The notes under the pieces: generated by a model | Seen by the model: only the letters and a program-made list of their open reading frames with translations | Databases searched by the model: none | Told to the model about the DNA's origin: nothing | Shown here: positions 31,946 to 40,567 of the stretch, piece by piece | How the letters are laid out: each line of letters opens with the position of its first letter | Numbering within the stretch: the stretch's first letter is position 1 | DNA from: Nocardioides sp. WS12 | Lineage (GTDB): Bacteria; Actinomycetota; Actinomycetes; Propionibacteriales; Nocardioidaceae | DNA: 64,000 nucleotides | Assembly: GCF_014108865.1 (NCBI RefSeq) | Contig: NZ_CP053928.1 | Coordinates: 3,100,001-3,164,000, forward strand | Direction: 5' to 3' | Translations under genes and position numbers: made by a program

Positions 31946-32791
31946 GTGATGGAGATCGAGACGGTCCCCGACCTCGTACGGCCGGTGGTCATCGCTGCGT
32001 TCGAGGGTTGGAACGACGCCGCAGAGTCCGCAACAGCCGTGGTCGACCACCTGATGAAGGTGTGGGACGCGCGGGTGGTGGCCGTGATCGACCCCGATGA
32101 GTACTACGACTTCCAGGTCAATCGGCCGGTCGTCGGCATCGACGACAACGGGTTCCGCAAGCTCAACTGGCCGAGCACGCACGTCGCGGTGGCCTCGCCG
32201 CCAGACCTGGACCGTGACGTCATCCTGATCCGCGGCATCGAGCCCAACATGCGCTGGCGCCAGTTCACCGCCGAACTGCTCTCGACGATCGACGACCTCG
32301 GCGGCGAGCTCCTGATCACGCTCGGCGCCCTGCTCTCCGACAGCCCGCACACGCGACCCATTCCCGTGTCGGGGTCCTCGACCGAGCCGGACCTGATGGA
32401 CCAGCTCTCCCTGGAGCAGTCCACCTACGAGGGCCCGACGGGCATCGTGGGCGTGTTGCAGGACGCCTGCGCGCGGATCGACCTCCCCGCCGTGTCGTTC
32501 TGGGCGGCGGTCCCCCACTACGTCGCCCAGCCGCCGTGCCCGAAGGCCACGCTGGCGCTGCTGGTGCGACTGGAAGACCTCTTCGAGACGCCGATCCCGT
32601 TGGGTGACCTGCCCGAGGAGGCCCGGGCCTGGGAACGCGGCGTCGACGAGCTCGCCGAAGAGGACGAGGACATCGCCGACTACGTCCGCGAACTCGAGGA
32701 GTCGCGCGACACCGTCGACCTGCCCGAAGCCTCGGGTGAGGCGATCGCGCGGGAGTTCGAGCGCTACCTCAAGCGCCGCGACGACGACTGA
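31946..32791 (+). CDS. PAC2 family protein (proteasome-assembly-chaperone-like)
   Basis: Protein of about 281 aa of the PAC2 family. Family members are related to eukaryotic proteasome assembly chaperone 2, and actinobacterial versions are uncharacterised. Typical pieces: VVIAAFEGWNDAAESATAV, DPDEYYDFQVNRPVV, ITLGALLSDSPHTRPIPVSG and an acidic C-terminal third. Start is GTG 31946 or ATG 31949; no strong ribosome-binding site is seen. It diverges from metH and converges on mshC. The proteasome locus is 8 kb away, so a direct link is unproven. Confidence 0.85.
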   Translation: MMEIETVPDLVRPVVIAAFEGWNDAAESATAVVDHLMKVWDARVVAVIDPDEYYDFQVNRPVVGIDDNGFRKLNWPSTHVAVASPPDLDRDVILIRGIEPNMRWRQFTAELLSTIDDLGGELLITLGALLSDSPHTRPIPVSGSSTEPDLMDQLSLEQSTYEGPTGIVGVLQDACARIDLPAVSFWAAVPHYVAQPPCPKATLALLVRLEDLFETPIPLGDLPEEARAWERGVDELAEEDEDIADYVRELEESRDTVDLPEASGEAIAREFERYLKRRDDD

Positions 32792-32808
32792 GCCGATTGG
32801 CCGAGCGG

Positions 32809-34044
32809 CTAGAGGGACAGCCCGAGCGCTGCGTCGAGGACGGGCAGCAGGGTCATCGACGCCTCGGTGTCGCTGTTGTCAGCGAGCCCATCGGTGCCCA
32901 GGGTCGCCTTGACCCACGCATCGATCGCGGCGGTCGCCCGCGGTGCGTCGAGGTCGTCGGCCAGCGCGGCCAGGACCTCTTGTACGACGGGCGCTGCCGG
33001 GGCACCGTCGCCCAGGGCGAGTGCGCGGCGCAGGTTGGCGATGTCGTCGACGGCCGTCCAGAGCAGGTCGTCGGTCCACTCCCAGTCGGTGCGGTAGTGG
33101 TGGCGCAGCAGGGCGAGGCGGATGGCCATCGGGTCGATGTCGCTGTTGCGCAGCGCGGACACGAAGACCAGGTTGCCCAGCGACTTCGACATCTTCTGGC
33201 CGTCGTACGCGACCATCCCGGCGTGGCTGTAGGCCTTGGCGAACGGCTCACCCGTGGCCACCTGGACGTGGCCGGCGCACATCTCGTGGTGCGGGAAGAC
33301 GAGGTCGCTGCCCCCGCCCTGGACGTCGAAGCCGGTGCCGAGGTGCTGCAGCGCGATGGCGGCGCACTCGATGTGCCAGCCGGGTCGGCCCTTGCCGAAC
33401 GGGCTGTCCCACGACGGCTCGTCCTCGCGCTCGCCGCGCCACACGACACAGTCGAGCGGGTCCTTCTTGCCCGGGCGGTCAGGGTCTCCGCCGCGCTCGG
33501 CGAAGAAGCGGAGCATGGTCTCGCGGTCGTAGCGGGACTCCTCGCCGAAGGCGGGGTCGGCTGCCACCGAGAAGTAGAGATCGGTGTCCACGCGGTAGAG
33601 CGAGCCGCCGGCGTCCAGGCGCTGGATCAACTCGATCACGAGCGGGATGGACTCGACCGCGCCGACGTACTCGGCCGGAGGCAGGACCCGCAGGGCCTCC
33701 ATGTCGTGGCGGAAGAGCTCGGTCTCACGCTCCGCGAGCTCGACCCAGTCGACGCCGACCTTGGTGGCGCGCTCGAGCAGCGGGTCGTCGACGTCGGTGA
33801 CGTTCTGGACGTACCGGACGTCGTGCCCGGCGCTGCGCCAGGCCCGGTTGAGCAGGTCGAACGCGATGTAGGTGTTGGCGTGACCGATGTGCGTGGCGTC
33901 GTACGGCGTGATGCCGCAGACGTAGAGACGCGCGGGACCCTCGGGACTGGTCTCCACCTTGCCGCCCGTGGACGTGTCGTGGAGGACGACCGGAGGACCG
34001 GTGACCGGGAGGACCGGGATGCCCGGTGCGTTCCATGCGCGCAT
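32809..34044 (-). CDS. mshC: Cysteine--1-D-myo-inosityl amino-glucopyranoside ligase MshC
   Basis: ATP-dependent ligase (411 aa, normal length) joining cysteine to GlcN-inositol in mycothiol synthesis, related to cysteinyl-tRNA synthetase. Catalytic HIGH appears as THIGHANT (about residues 51-58), KMSKS as KMSKSLGN, and zinc ligands as C43 (YVCGITPYD), the Cys in GWHIECAA, and HHEMC. The ATG at 34044 is chosen; upstream extension lacks family similarity. It is the last gene of a tight minus-strand group with SCO1664-like, DUF3090 and phosphatase genes. Confidence 0.95.
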   Translation of the reverse strand: MRAWNAPGIPVLPVTGPPVVLHDTSTGGKVETSPEGPARLYVCGITPYDATHIGHANTYIAFDLLNRAWRSAGHDVRYVQNVTDVDDPLLERATKVGVDWVELAERETELFRHDMEALRVLPPAEYVGAVESIPLVIELIQRLDAGGSLYRVDTDLYFSVAADPAFGEESRYDRETMLRFFAERGGDPDRPGKKDPLDCVVWRGEREDEPSWDSPFGKGRPGWHIECAAIALQHLGTGFDVQGGGSDLVFPHHEMCAGHVQVATGEPFAKAYSHAGMVAYDGQKMSKSLGNLVFVSALRNSDIDPMAIRLALLRHHYRTDWEWTDDLLWTAVDDIANLRRALALGDGAPAAPVVQEVLAALADDLDAPRATAAIDAWVKATLGTDGLADNSDTEASMTLLPVLDAALGLSL

Positions 34045-34067
34045 GACGCTGATGCTAGTTGCTTGAA

Positions 34068-34811
34068 CTAAAAGGGCGGCCACGGGATGGCAGGCCCGTG
34101 ACGGGACGGCCCGGGCAGCTCACCCGTTGCGAGGAGTCGTCGGGTACGACGCTCGAGCGCCTCGATCTCGTGCTCGGCGAGGTGGAACCCCAACCGTTCG
34201 CCGAGGTCACCGCGGATGTCGGCCAACAAGGCGCGGACGACGGCCGCCTCCTCCACGGTCAAAGCGGACCCGGCCCAGCCCCACAGGACCGTGCGGAGTT
34301 TCGGATCATGGTGGAAGGCGACTCCGTGGTCGACACCGAGGCGGCGGCCGTCGGCCATCGCCAGAACGTGTCCGCCCTTGCGGTCGGCGTTGTTGATGAT
34401 GACGTCGTAGACGGCCATCCGGCGCAGTGCGGCAGTGTTCTCGTGGACGAGGGAGATCGGCCGGTCGCGGTCGTCGAGACCGTCCATCACCGCGATCCAG
34501 CCCTCAGGGGTCTCCCCCGCGGCTACCAGGGTGACGGCGTCCTGCTCGGGGTCGACCTCCTGCCACTCCTGGAACATGCCGGGACCGTGCGGTCCCTCGT
34601 CCCACCAGGTGCGCGGCACGATGTCCCAGCCGCTGGCCACCGAGACCAGGTGGGCAGCGATTTCCCGGTGCGCCAGGGACTCGTCGGGGAAGTCCCAGAG
34701 CGGGCGTTCCCCCGCGACGGGCTTGTAGACGACCTCCTGGCCGTCGAGTTCCCCAAGGAAGGTCGCGTTGGAGGCCGGCATGATCCGGCCCTTGATCGTC
34801 AGGTCACCCAC
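34068..34811 (-). CDS. SCO1664 family protein, PI3/PI4-kinase-like fold
   Basis: Protein of 247 aa in an uncharacterised actinobacterial family distantly similar to phosphatidylinositol 3/4-kinases. Visible kinase-like elements: a possible ATP-anchoring Lys30 in [15 protein letters not shown], a catalytic-loop-like NNADRKGGH (Asp143), and VDHGVAF (Asp161) as a metal-binding site. Substrate, whether lipid, protein or small molecule, is unknown. GTG start at 34811, 9 bases after the DUF3090 gene; mshC follows after 23 bases, so co-transcription is likely. Confidence 0.88.
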   Translation of the reverse strand: MGDLTIKGRIMPASNATFLGELDGQEVVYKPVAGERPLWDFPDESLAHREIAAHLVSVASGWDIVPRTWWDEGPHGPGMFQEWQEVDPEQDAVTLVAAGETPEGWIAVMDGLDDRDRPISLVHENTAALRRMAVYDVIINNADRKGGHVLAMADGRRLGVDHGVAFHHDPKLRTVLWGWAGSALTVEEAAVVRALLADIRGDLGERLGFHLAEHEIEALERRTRRLLATGELPGPSRHGPAIPWPPF

Positions 34812-34820
34812 GGCGCTGGA

Positions 34821-35375
34821 TCAGGGGTCGCGTCGCTTGAACCCGTTGGCCCGCACACACAGGTGGCCGTCGGGGTCGATCGGGTGGCCGCAGAACGGGC
34901 ACGAGGGACGGCCCGCGCCGATGATCGACTCGGCGCGCTGCACGAAGGCCCGCGCCTGGCCGGGTTCGAGGCGGACCAGCAGCATCTCGACGGGGTCCTC
35001 GCCGTCGGCGAGCTCGGCGGGCTCCTCCCCGATCGGGAACACCTCGATCACCACACGCTCGTCCTCGGGGTCCCACGAGAGCGTCATGGTCCCGGCGCGG
35101 AACTCCTCCTCGATGGGCAGGGCCAGCGGCGCGTCGTCCACGAGGGCCAACGGCGCCACAGCCGGTACGACGACCCGGGCCGTGCCGTCCGCGATCACCT
35201 CGTCGAGCAGTTCGTCGACGCGCTGCGCCAACGCCTCCACCTGCTGCTTCTCCAGCGCGACGGAGACGATCTGCTTCCCGTCGACGGCCTGGATGAAGAA
35301 GGTGCGGCTGCCGGGCTCGCCCACGGTGCCGGCGATGAACCGCTCGGGCGGGTCGAAGGAGTGAACGATCGGCAT
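34821..35375 (-). CDS. DUF3090 family protein with zinc-ribbon-like end
   Basis: Conserved actinobacterial protein (184 aa). It begins MPIVHSFDPPERFIAGTVGEPG and has beta-rich segments, then a C-terminal Cys/His group CPFCGHPIDPDGHLC that looks like a zinc ribbon. Function is not established. It is flanked on one side by a histidine phosphatase and on the other by the kinase-like SCO1664 gene with gaps of 24 and 9 bases, an arrangement repeatedly found in actinobacteria. Confidence 0.9.
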   Translation of the reverse strand: MPIVHSFDPPERFIAGTVGEPGSRTFFIQAVDGKQIVSVALEKQQVEALAQRVDELLDEVIADGTARVVVPAVAPLALVDDAPLALPIEEEFRAGTMTLSWDPEDERVVIEVFPIGEEPAELADGEDPVEMLLVRLEPGQARAFVQRAESIIGAGRPSCPFCGHPIDPDGHLCVRANGFKRRDP

Positions 35376-35399
35376 GAGAAGAACCCTAGCGAGGCCCGG

Positions 35400-36113
35400 T
35401 CAAGACGGACCCGCGCCGCCGCCCACGACCGCACCAGACGCACCGCCAGCGGACTTGCCCGGCTTCCCGGCCAGCCACGAGAGGTCGCCGGCGTGCGTGT
35501 TGGTTGCGACCACGTACGGCCGGTCGATGCCGTAACGGATGACCGAGACAGAAGCGGGATCGACGTTGATCCGCTGGAAGAGGTCCAGGTGCATGCCCAG
35601 GGCGTCCGCGAGCACGGACTTGATGATGTCGCCGTGGCTGACGGCCACCCAGACCGCGTCAGCTCCGTGCTGTTCGGTCACTTCGGCGTCCAGTCGTCGT
35701 ACGGCGGCAACGGCGCGGTGCTGCATCGCGACCATCGACTCGCCGCCGGGGAAGGTCACCGCGGACGGTTGCTGCTGGACGGTGCGCCACAGCGGCTCCT
35801 TGAGGAGCACCTTGATCGCCTGACCCTGCCAGTCGCCGTAGTCGCACTCGGCCAGCGCCCGCTCGGTGCGCGCGCGGGTCGTCGGGTGTCCGGAGGCCTT
35901 CTGCGCCGCGCCGACTGCCGCGGCGGTCTGCCGGCAGCGTTCCTGGGGGCTCGTGATGAGGCGCGCGATCGGCACGGCGCCGATCCGGGCGCCGGCAGCG
36001 GCCACCTGCTCGATGCCCTTGTCGTCCAGGACGACGCCCGGCGTGCGGCCGGCGAGCACTCCTGACGCATTCGCGGTGGTGCGCCCGTGGCGGACGAGCA
36101 GCAAGGTGGCCAT
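35400..36113 (-). CDS. MSMEG_4193 family histidine phosphatase (phosphomutase-like)
   Basis: Phosphoglycerate-mutase-like branch protein (237 aa). The catalytic RHG motif is in LLLVRHGRTTANASG at residues about 5-20; the second His is in VAVSHGDIIKSV; the ITSPQERCRQTA block and GDWQGQ are also typical. The C-terminus is Gly/Ala-rich. The ATG at 36113 is the first gene of a four-gene minus-strand unit ending in mshC, with the divergent corA-like gene starting 30 bases away. Likely a phosphatase; substrate unknown. Confidence 0.9.
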   Translation of the reverse strand: MATLLLVRHGRTTANASGVLAGRTPGVVLDDKGIEQVAAAGARIGAVPIARLITSPQERCRQTAAAVGAAQKASGHPTTRARTERALAECDYGDWQGQAIKVLLKEPLWRTVQQQPSAVTFPGGESMVAMQHRAVAAVRRLDAEVTEQHGADAVWVAVSHGDIIKSVLADALGMHLDLFQRINVDPASVSVIRYGIDRPYVVATNTHAGDLSWLAGKPGKSAGGASGAVVGGGAGPS

Positions 36114-36143
36114 GCCGGCGAGCCTAGCCACTACCGTTGCCCC

Positions 36144-37124
36144 GTGATCGTCGACAGCGCCGTCTACCGCCACGGGCAGCGGGTGCCCGTCGACTGCACC
36201 CTGCACGACTACGTGGCACTGCGCGAGGCTGCCCGCGACCATCACGACTTCGTCTGGGTCGGGCTCTACGAGCCCAGCCACATCGAACTGTCCGAGATCG
36301 CCGACGCGTTCGGCCTGCACCCCCTCGCCGTGGAGGACGCGGTCGTCGCGCACCAGCGCCCGAAGCTCGAGCAGTACGACACCAGTCTGTTCCTCGTGCT
36401 CAAGACCCTCTGGTACGTCGACGAGGACGACGCCGTCGAGACCGGCGAGATCAACATGTTCATCGGCCAGGACTTCGTGATCACCGTCCGACACGGGCGT
36501 GGATCCTCCCTCAGCGACGCCCGGCACGCCCTCGAGCAGAAGCAGGCGGTGCTCGACCACGGCCCTTCCGCGGTCGTGTACGCGGTGTGCGACGCCGTCG
36601 TCGACGGCTACACGGGTGTGGTCAACGAACTGCAGACCGATGTCGACGAGGTCGAGACCTCGGTCTTCTCGGACAGCCGCACCAGCGACGCGAACCGGAT
36701 CTACATCCTCAAGCGTGAGCTCTCCGAGGTACGACGGGCGGTACTCCCGCTGCGCGAACCGATGCGGCGCTTCACGGCCGGAGCGGTGGCCCTGATCGAG
36801 GCGGAATCCGCGCCGTTCTTCCGTGACGTCAGCGACCACCTACAGCAGGCGGCCGACGAGATCGACACGCTCGACGGGTTGCTGTCAACGGCGTTCGACG
36901 CCCACCTGGCCCGGGTCGCCGTCCAGCAGAACGACGACATGCGCAAGATCTCCGCCGGGATCGGCCTGGCCGCCGTACCGACCCTGATCGCCGGTGTCTA
37001 CGGCATGAACTTCGACCACATGCCTGAACTGCACTGGCTGCTGGGGTACCCGTTCGCGATGTTCCTGATGTTCGGAACGTCGTTCGCGCTGTTCCTGTTC
37101 TTCAAGCGCTCCGGCTGGCTCTGA
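36144..37124 (+). CDS. CorA family magnesium/cobalt transporter
   Basis: Channel-like divalent cation transporter (326 aa). The signature GMN is in IAGVYGMNFDHMPEL, followed by a second membrane segment (YPFAMFLMFGTSFALFLFF) and a short charged C-terminus; the long N-terminal part is cytoplasmic and helical. The GTG at 36144 (VIVDSAVYRHGQ) is used; extension upstream would overlap the divergent phosphatase. It is a member of a neighbourhood conserved with mshC and uppP in related genomes. Confidence 0.93.
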   Translation: MIVDSAVYRHGQRVPVDCTLHDYVALREAARDHHDFVWVGLYEPSHIELSEIADAFGLHPLAVEDAVVAHQRPKLEQYDTSLFLVLKTLWYVDEDDAVETGEINMFIGQDFVITVRHGRGSSLSDARHALEQKQAVLDHGPSAVVYAVCDAVVDGYTGVVNELQTDVDEVETSVFSDSRTSDANRIYILKRELSEVRRAVLPLREPMRRFTAGAVALIEAESAPFFRDVSDHLQQAADEIDTLDGLLSTAFDAHLARVAVQQNDDMRKISAGIGLAAVPTLIAGVYGMNFDHMPELHWLLGYPFAMFLMFGTSFALFLFFKRSGWL

Positions 37125-37125
37125 C

Positions 37126-37968
37126 TCAGGCGTTGACGACGCCCGCGCCGAGCAGGACGAGGACCGCCGTACCGAGCAGGACGCGGTAGACCACGAACGG
37201 CGTGTAGGAGTTCTTGCTGACGTAGCGCAGCAGCCACGCGATGGCGGCGTACCCGACGATGAAGGAGACGACCAGCGCGGTGAGGGTCGGACCCCAGCCG
37301 TAGTCGGCCTCGCCCGGGTGGGCCTTGCCGACGTCGGAGATCTCCTTGAGTTCGAACAAACCGGCGCCCACGACGGCCGGGATGGCGAGCAGGAACGCGA
37401 ACCGGGTGGCCGCTTCGCGGTCGTAGCCGAGCAGGCGACCCATCGAGAGCGTGGCGCCGGAGCGGGAGACACCCGGGATGAGGGCGAGCGCCTGCGCGCC
37501 ACCCATCAGGCCTGCGTCCCGCAGCGTCATCTGCTTGACCTGGCGATCGGTCTTGCCGATCCGGTCGGCGAACCCGAGCACAAGGCCCATCACGATCAGC
37601 GCGGTGCCGATGATCCAGAGGTTGCGGAAGTCCTTCTCGATGATGTCCTTGAGCAGGATCCCGAGAATCACGATCGGCATCGAGCCGACGATGATGTACC
37701 AGCCCATCCGCGCGTCGAGCGCGCCGCGGTACTCCGGCTTGAACAGCGACAGTGTCCACGCCTTCGCGATCCGCCAGATGTCCTTGCGGAAGTAGAGCAG
37801 CACGGCCAGCTCGGTGCCGATCTGGATCACGGCCGTGAAGGCCGCCCCCGGGTCTCCCCAGCCGAAGAGTTCCGGGAAGAAGCGCAGGTGCGCGCTGCTC
37901 GAGATGGGCAGGAATTCGGTCAGGCCCTGGAGAACACCGAGGAACACCGCTTGCAGGAAGTCCGCCAC
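37126..37968 (-). CDS. uppP: Undecaprenyl-diphosphatase UppP (BacA)
   Basis: Integral membrane phosphatase (280 aa) that recycles undecaprenyl pyrophosphate for peptidoglycan synthesis. Catalytic motifs are LQGLTEFLPISSSAHL near the N-terminus and PGVSRSGATLSMGRLLG in the middle, with several membrane helices. The start is GTG 37968 (VADFLQAVFLG); the very long upstream frame covers the divergent aldo/keto reductase and is rejected. It ends 1 base from the convergent corA-like gene. Confidence 0.95.
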   Translation of the reverse strand: MADFLQAVFLGVLQGLTEFLPISSSAHLRFFPELFGWGDPGAAFTAVIQIGTELAVLLYFRKDIWRIAKAWTLSLFKPEYRGALDARMGWYIIVGSMPIVILGILLKDIIEKDFRNLWIIGTALIVMGLVLGFADRIGKTDRQVKQMTLRDAGLMGGAQALALIPGVSRSGATLSMGRLLGYDREAATRFAFLLAIPAVVGAGLFELKEISDVGKAHPGEADYGWGPTLTALVVSFIVGYAAIAWLLRYVSKNSYTPFVVYRVLLGTAVLVLLGAGVVNA

Positions 37969-38040
37969 AACGCAGCATCCTAGGTATCTCTCGGCGTGCC
38001 CGAGCACGCGACCCTCGGGTTGCCGGATACCTTGTCCGTC

Positions 38041-38994
38041 ATGCAGCAGCGGTACGTCGGCGCCAGCGGACTCCAGGTGTCGCGGCTCGCCCTGGGCTCG
38101 ATGACGTGGGGCAAGGACACGGACGAGCACGAAGCGCGGGACCAGTTGGCGGCGTACGTCGAAGCCGGTGGCACCACGATCGACACAGCGGCCGGCTACA
38201 CCGACGGGCGCTCGGAAGAACTGATCGGCTCCCTCCTCGGTGACGTCGTACGGCGCGACGAGGTGGTGCTGGCCACCAAGGCCGGCATCTCGCGTCGTGC
38301 CAACGAGCGGATCACCGACACGTCGCGCGGTTCGCTGCTGCGCGCGCTGGACATGTCGCTCAAGCGGCTGCGCACCGACCACGTCGACCTGTGGCAGGTC
38401 CACGTCTGGACCGACATCGTCCCGCTCGAGGAGACCCTGGGCGCGCTCGACCACGCGGTCGCGAGCGGGCGGGCGTCGTACGTCGGGATCTCGAACTACA
38501 ACGGCTGGCAGACCGCCCGGGCGGCGACCCTGCAGGAAGCCATCCCGGGGCGCGCCCGGATCACGTCGACCCAGGTGGAGTACTCCCTGGTGAACCGGCG
38601 CATCGAACGCGAGGTCCTTCCGGCCGTCGAGGCGCTCGGACTTGGCGTCTTCCCGTGGTCCCCGCTTGGTCGCGGTGTGCTGACCGGCAAGTACCGCACC
38701 GGCACCCCGTCGGACTCCCGCGCCGCCTCCCCCGTCTTCGCCGGATTCGTCGAGGCCTACATGGACGACCGGAGCCGCGGCATCGTGGAAGCCGTGGTCC
38801 GCGCAGCCGACGGCCTGGGGTGGGCCCCGCTCGAGGTGGCCCTCGTCTGGGTGCGCGACTCCCCCGGCGTCACCGCGCCGATCGTCGGCGCCCGAACGGC
38901 TGCGCAACTCAAGGTGGCGCTGGACGCCGAGGCCAAGACACTGCCGCCGGAGATCCGCGCAGCCCTGGACGACGTCTCCGGATCGGCCGCATGA
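38041..38994 (+). CDS. Aldo/keto reductase
   Basis: NADPH-dependent oxidoreductase (317 aa), TIM barrel. Visible: the active-site Asp/Tyr region FIDTAAGY-like TIDTAAGYTDGRSEE, the catalytic Lys in LATKAGI, VDLWQVHVWTD, and VGISNYNGWQ; the cofactor-binding end is APIVGARTAAQL. The ATG at 38041 is chosen over the start at 37996, which lies next to the uppP start. Stop and the next gene's start overlap (ATGA). Substrate unknown. Confidence 0.93.
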   Translation: MQQRYVGASGLQVSRLALGSMTWGKDTDEHEARDQLAAYVEAGGTTIDTAAGYTDGRSEELIGSLLGDVVRRDEVVLATKAGISRRANERITDTSRGSLLRALDMSLKRLRTDHVDLWQVHVWTDIVPLEETLGALDHAVASGRASYVGISNYNGWQTARAATLQEAIPGRARITSTQVEYSLVNRRIEREVLPAVEALGLGVFPWSPLGRGVLTGKYRTGTPSDSRAASPVFAGFVEAYMDDRSRGIVEAVVRAADGLGWAPLEVALVWVRDSPGVTAPIVGARTAAQLKVALDAEAKTLPPEIRAALDDVSGSAA

Positions 38995-39224
38995 GCAACA
39001 CCCTGCTCCGTCCCGGGCTGATGCGCGGGCTGGGACGTGGGGTGGAGTGGGAGTTCGACCGGGTCGTCTTCGACCGCGACTTCTCCCGCAACGTGGTGGC
39101 GAAGTTGCTCGTCGAGCGCGCCGAACAAGGCGGCTGGGAGCTGGACCGCGTGCAGATCGGGCCGGACGGCAAGCGCCGGATCGTGCTGCGTCGCAAGATC
39201 ATCCGGGCCGTGCGAACCGCCTAG
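38991..39224 (+). CDS. DUF5703 family protein
   Basis: Small basic protein (77 aa), MSNTLLRPGL start, with RGVEWEFDRVVFDRDFSR and a positively charged C-terminus (GKRRIVLRRKIIRAV). It matches the pattern of an actinobacterial DUF5703 family of unknown role. The ATG overlaps the aldo/keto reductase stop by 4 bases, which suggests co-translation. Its TAG stop shares CTAG with the stop of the convergent peptidase gene. Confidence 0.85.
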   Translation: MSNTLLRPGLMRGLGRGVEWEFDRVVFDRDFSRNVVAKLLVERAEQGGWELDRVQIGPDGKRRIVLRRKIIRAVRTA

Positions 39225-40549
39225 ATCTCGCCGAGGAACCGGTCCATCACGCGCGCACCGAACTCGAGCGCGTCGACCGGGACCCGTTCGTCGACCCCGT
39301 GAAACAGCGCGGTGAAGTCGAGGTCCTCGGGCAGCCGCAGCGGGGCGAACCCGTAGGAACGCATCCCGAGCTTGGTGAAGTGCTTGGCATCGGTGCCGCC
39401 GCTCATCAGGTACGGCGCCACGATCGCGCCGGGATCCTCAGCGAGCAGGCTCCTGGTCATGGCGTCGACCAGCGGGCCGTCGTACGGCATCTCCCAGGGG
39501 GGCTGCTTCGAGAGGTAGTCGATCTCGATGCCCTCGCCGGTCAGTTCGGCGAGGGTCGCGAAGAACTCGTCCTCGAACCCGGGCAGGAAGCGCCCGTCGA
39601 CGTGGGCGGTCGCTTCGGTCGGGATGACGTTGACCTTGTAACCCGCGTCGAGCATGGTCGGGTTGGTCGAGTTCCGCAGGACGGCGCCGAGCATCCGGGC
39701 AGCGCCGCCGAATTCCTCGACGAGGGCTTGCGCGTTCTCGGGTGTGGCTTCCGTGCCGGCAATGTCGGCGACGGTGGCGAGCAAGGTCTTCATCGTCGGC
39801 GTGAGGCGCACGGGCCAGTCGTGGGCACCGATGCGGGCGACGGCGGCAGCGAGCCGGGTGACGGCGTTGTCGTGGTTGATCATCGAGCCGTGTCCGGCTC
39901 GGCCGCGGGCGGTGAGCCGCATCCACGCCATGCCCTTCTCAGCGGCCTCGATCAGGTAGAGCCGCTGGCCCCGGACCGTGGTGCTGAAGCCACCGACCTC
40001 GCCGACGGCTTCGGTGCAGCCCTCGAACCACTCGCGGTGGTCACGGATCAGGACTTCAGCGCCCTGATGGCCGCCGGCTTCCTCATCGGCGGTGAAGCAG
40101 AGAACGACGGGGCGTTCGGGCACGCGGCCGGAGAGTTGGCGGGCCCGGACCACGGACAGCAGCATCGCGTCGAAGTCCTTCATGTCGACGGCGCCGCGGC
40201 CCCAGACGTACCCATCCTGCACCTCGCCGCTGAACGGGTGGATCTGCCAGTCCTCGGCAGCCGCGGGTACGACGTCGAGGTGGCCGTGCAGCAGGAGCGC
40301 ATCGGTTCGCCCATTGGTCGAGCCTGTCCCGCCCCAGCGTGCCACGACGTTGGCTCGCCCGGGCGCCGTTTCGATGACCTCCGCAGCGATCCCGACCTCG
40401 TCGAGCAACCCGGCGACGTACTCCGCCGCCTTGCGCTCCCCCGGCCCCTCGTCGGTGCCGTAGTTCGAGGTGTCGATCCGGATCAGCTCACGACACAACG
40501 CGACGACCTCTCCGGTCACGGAGAGGTCGTCGGGTGCCACATCAGCCAT
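39221..40549 (-). CDS. M20/M25/M40 family metallopeptidase
   Basis: Zinc-dependent exopeptidase or deacylase (442 aa). Metal ligands: LLLHGHLDVVP (first His and Asp), GRGAVDMKDFDAML (bridging Asp), the catalytic Glu pair CFTADEEAGG, and a final His in FHGVDERVP. A dimerisation domain interrupts the catalytic part around the middle. It resembles the group that includes ArgE/DapE and carboxypeptidase PM20 proteins; the exact substrate is not readable. ATG at 40549. Confidence 0.92.
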   Translation of the reverse strand: MADVAPDDLSVTGEVVALCRELIRIDTSNYGTDEGPGERKAAEYVAGLLDEVGIAAEVIETAPGRANVVARWGGTGSTNGRTDALLLHGHLDVVPAAAEDWQIHPFSGEVQDGYVWGRGAVDMKDFDAMLLSVVRARQLSGRVPERPVVLCFTADEEAGGHQGAEVLIRDHREWFEGCTEAVGEVGGFSTTVRGQRLYLIEAAEKGMAWMRLTARGRAGHGSMINHDNAVTRLAAAVARIGAHDWPVRLTPTMKTLLATVADIAGTEATPENAQALVEEFGGAARMLGAVLRNSTNPTMLDAGYKVNVIPTEATAHVDGRFLPGFEDEFFATLAELTGEGIEIDYLSKQPPWEMPYDGPLVDAMTRSLLAEDPGAIVAPYLMSGGTDAKHFTKLGMRSYGFAPLRLPEDLDFTALFHGVDERVPVDALEFGARVMDRFLGEI

Positions 40550-40567
40550 GCGGCCATCGTTGCACGG

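Noticed and set aside
32793..32815. GGCCGAGCGGCTAGAGGG looks like the D arm of a serine tRNA
   Set aside because: No acceptor, anticodon or T arms can be formed around it; it overlaps the 3' end of mshC.
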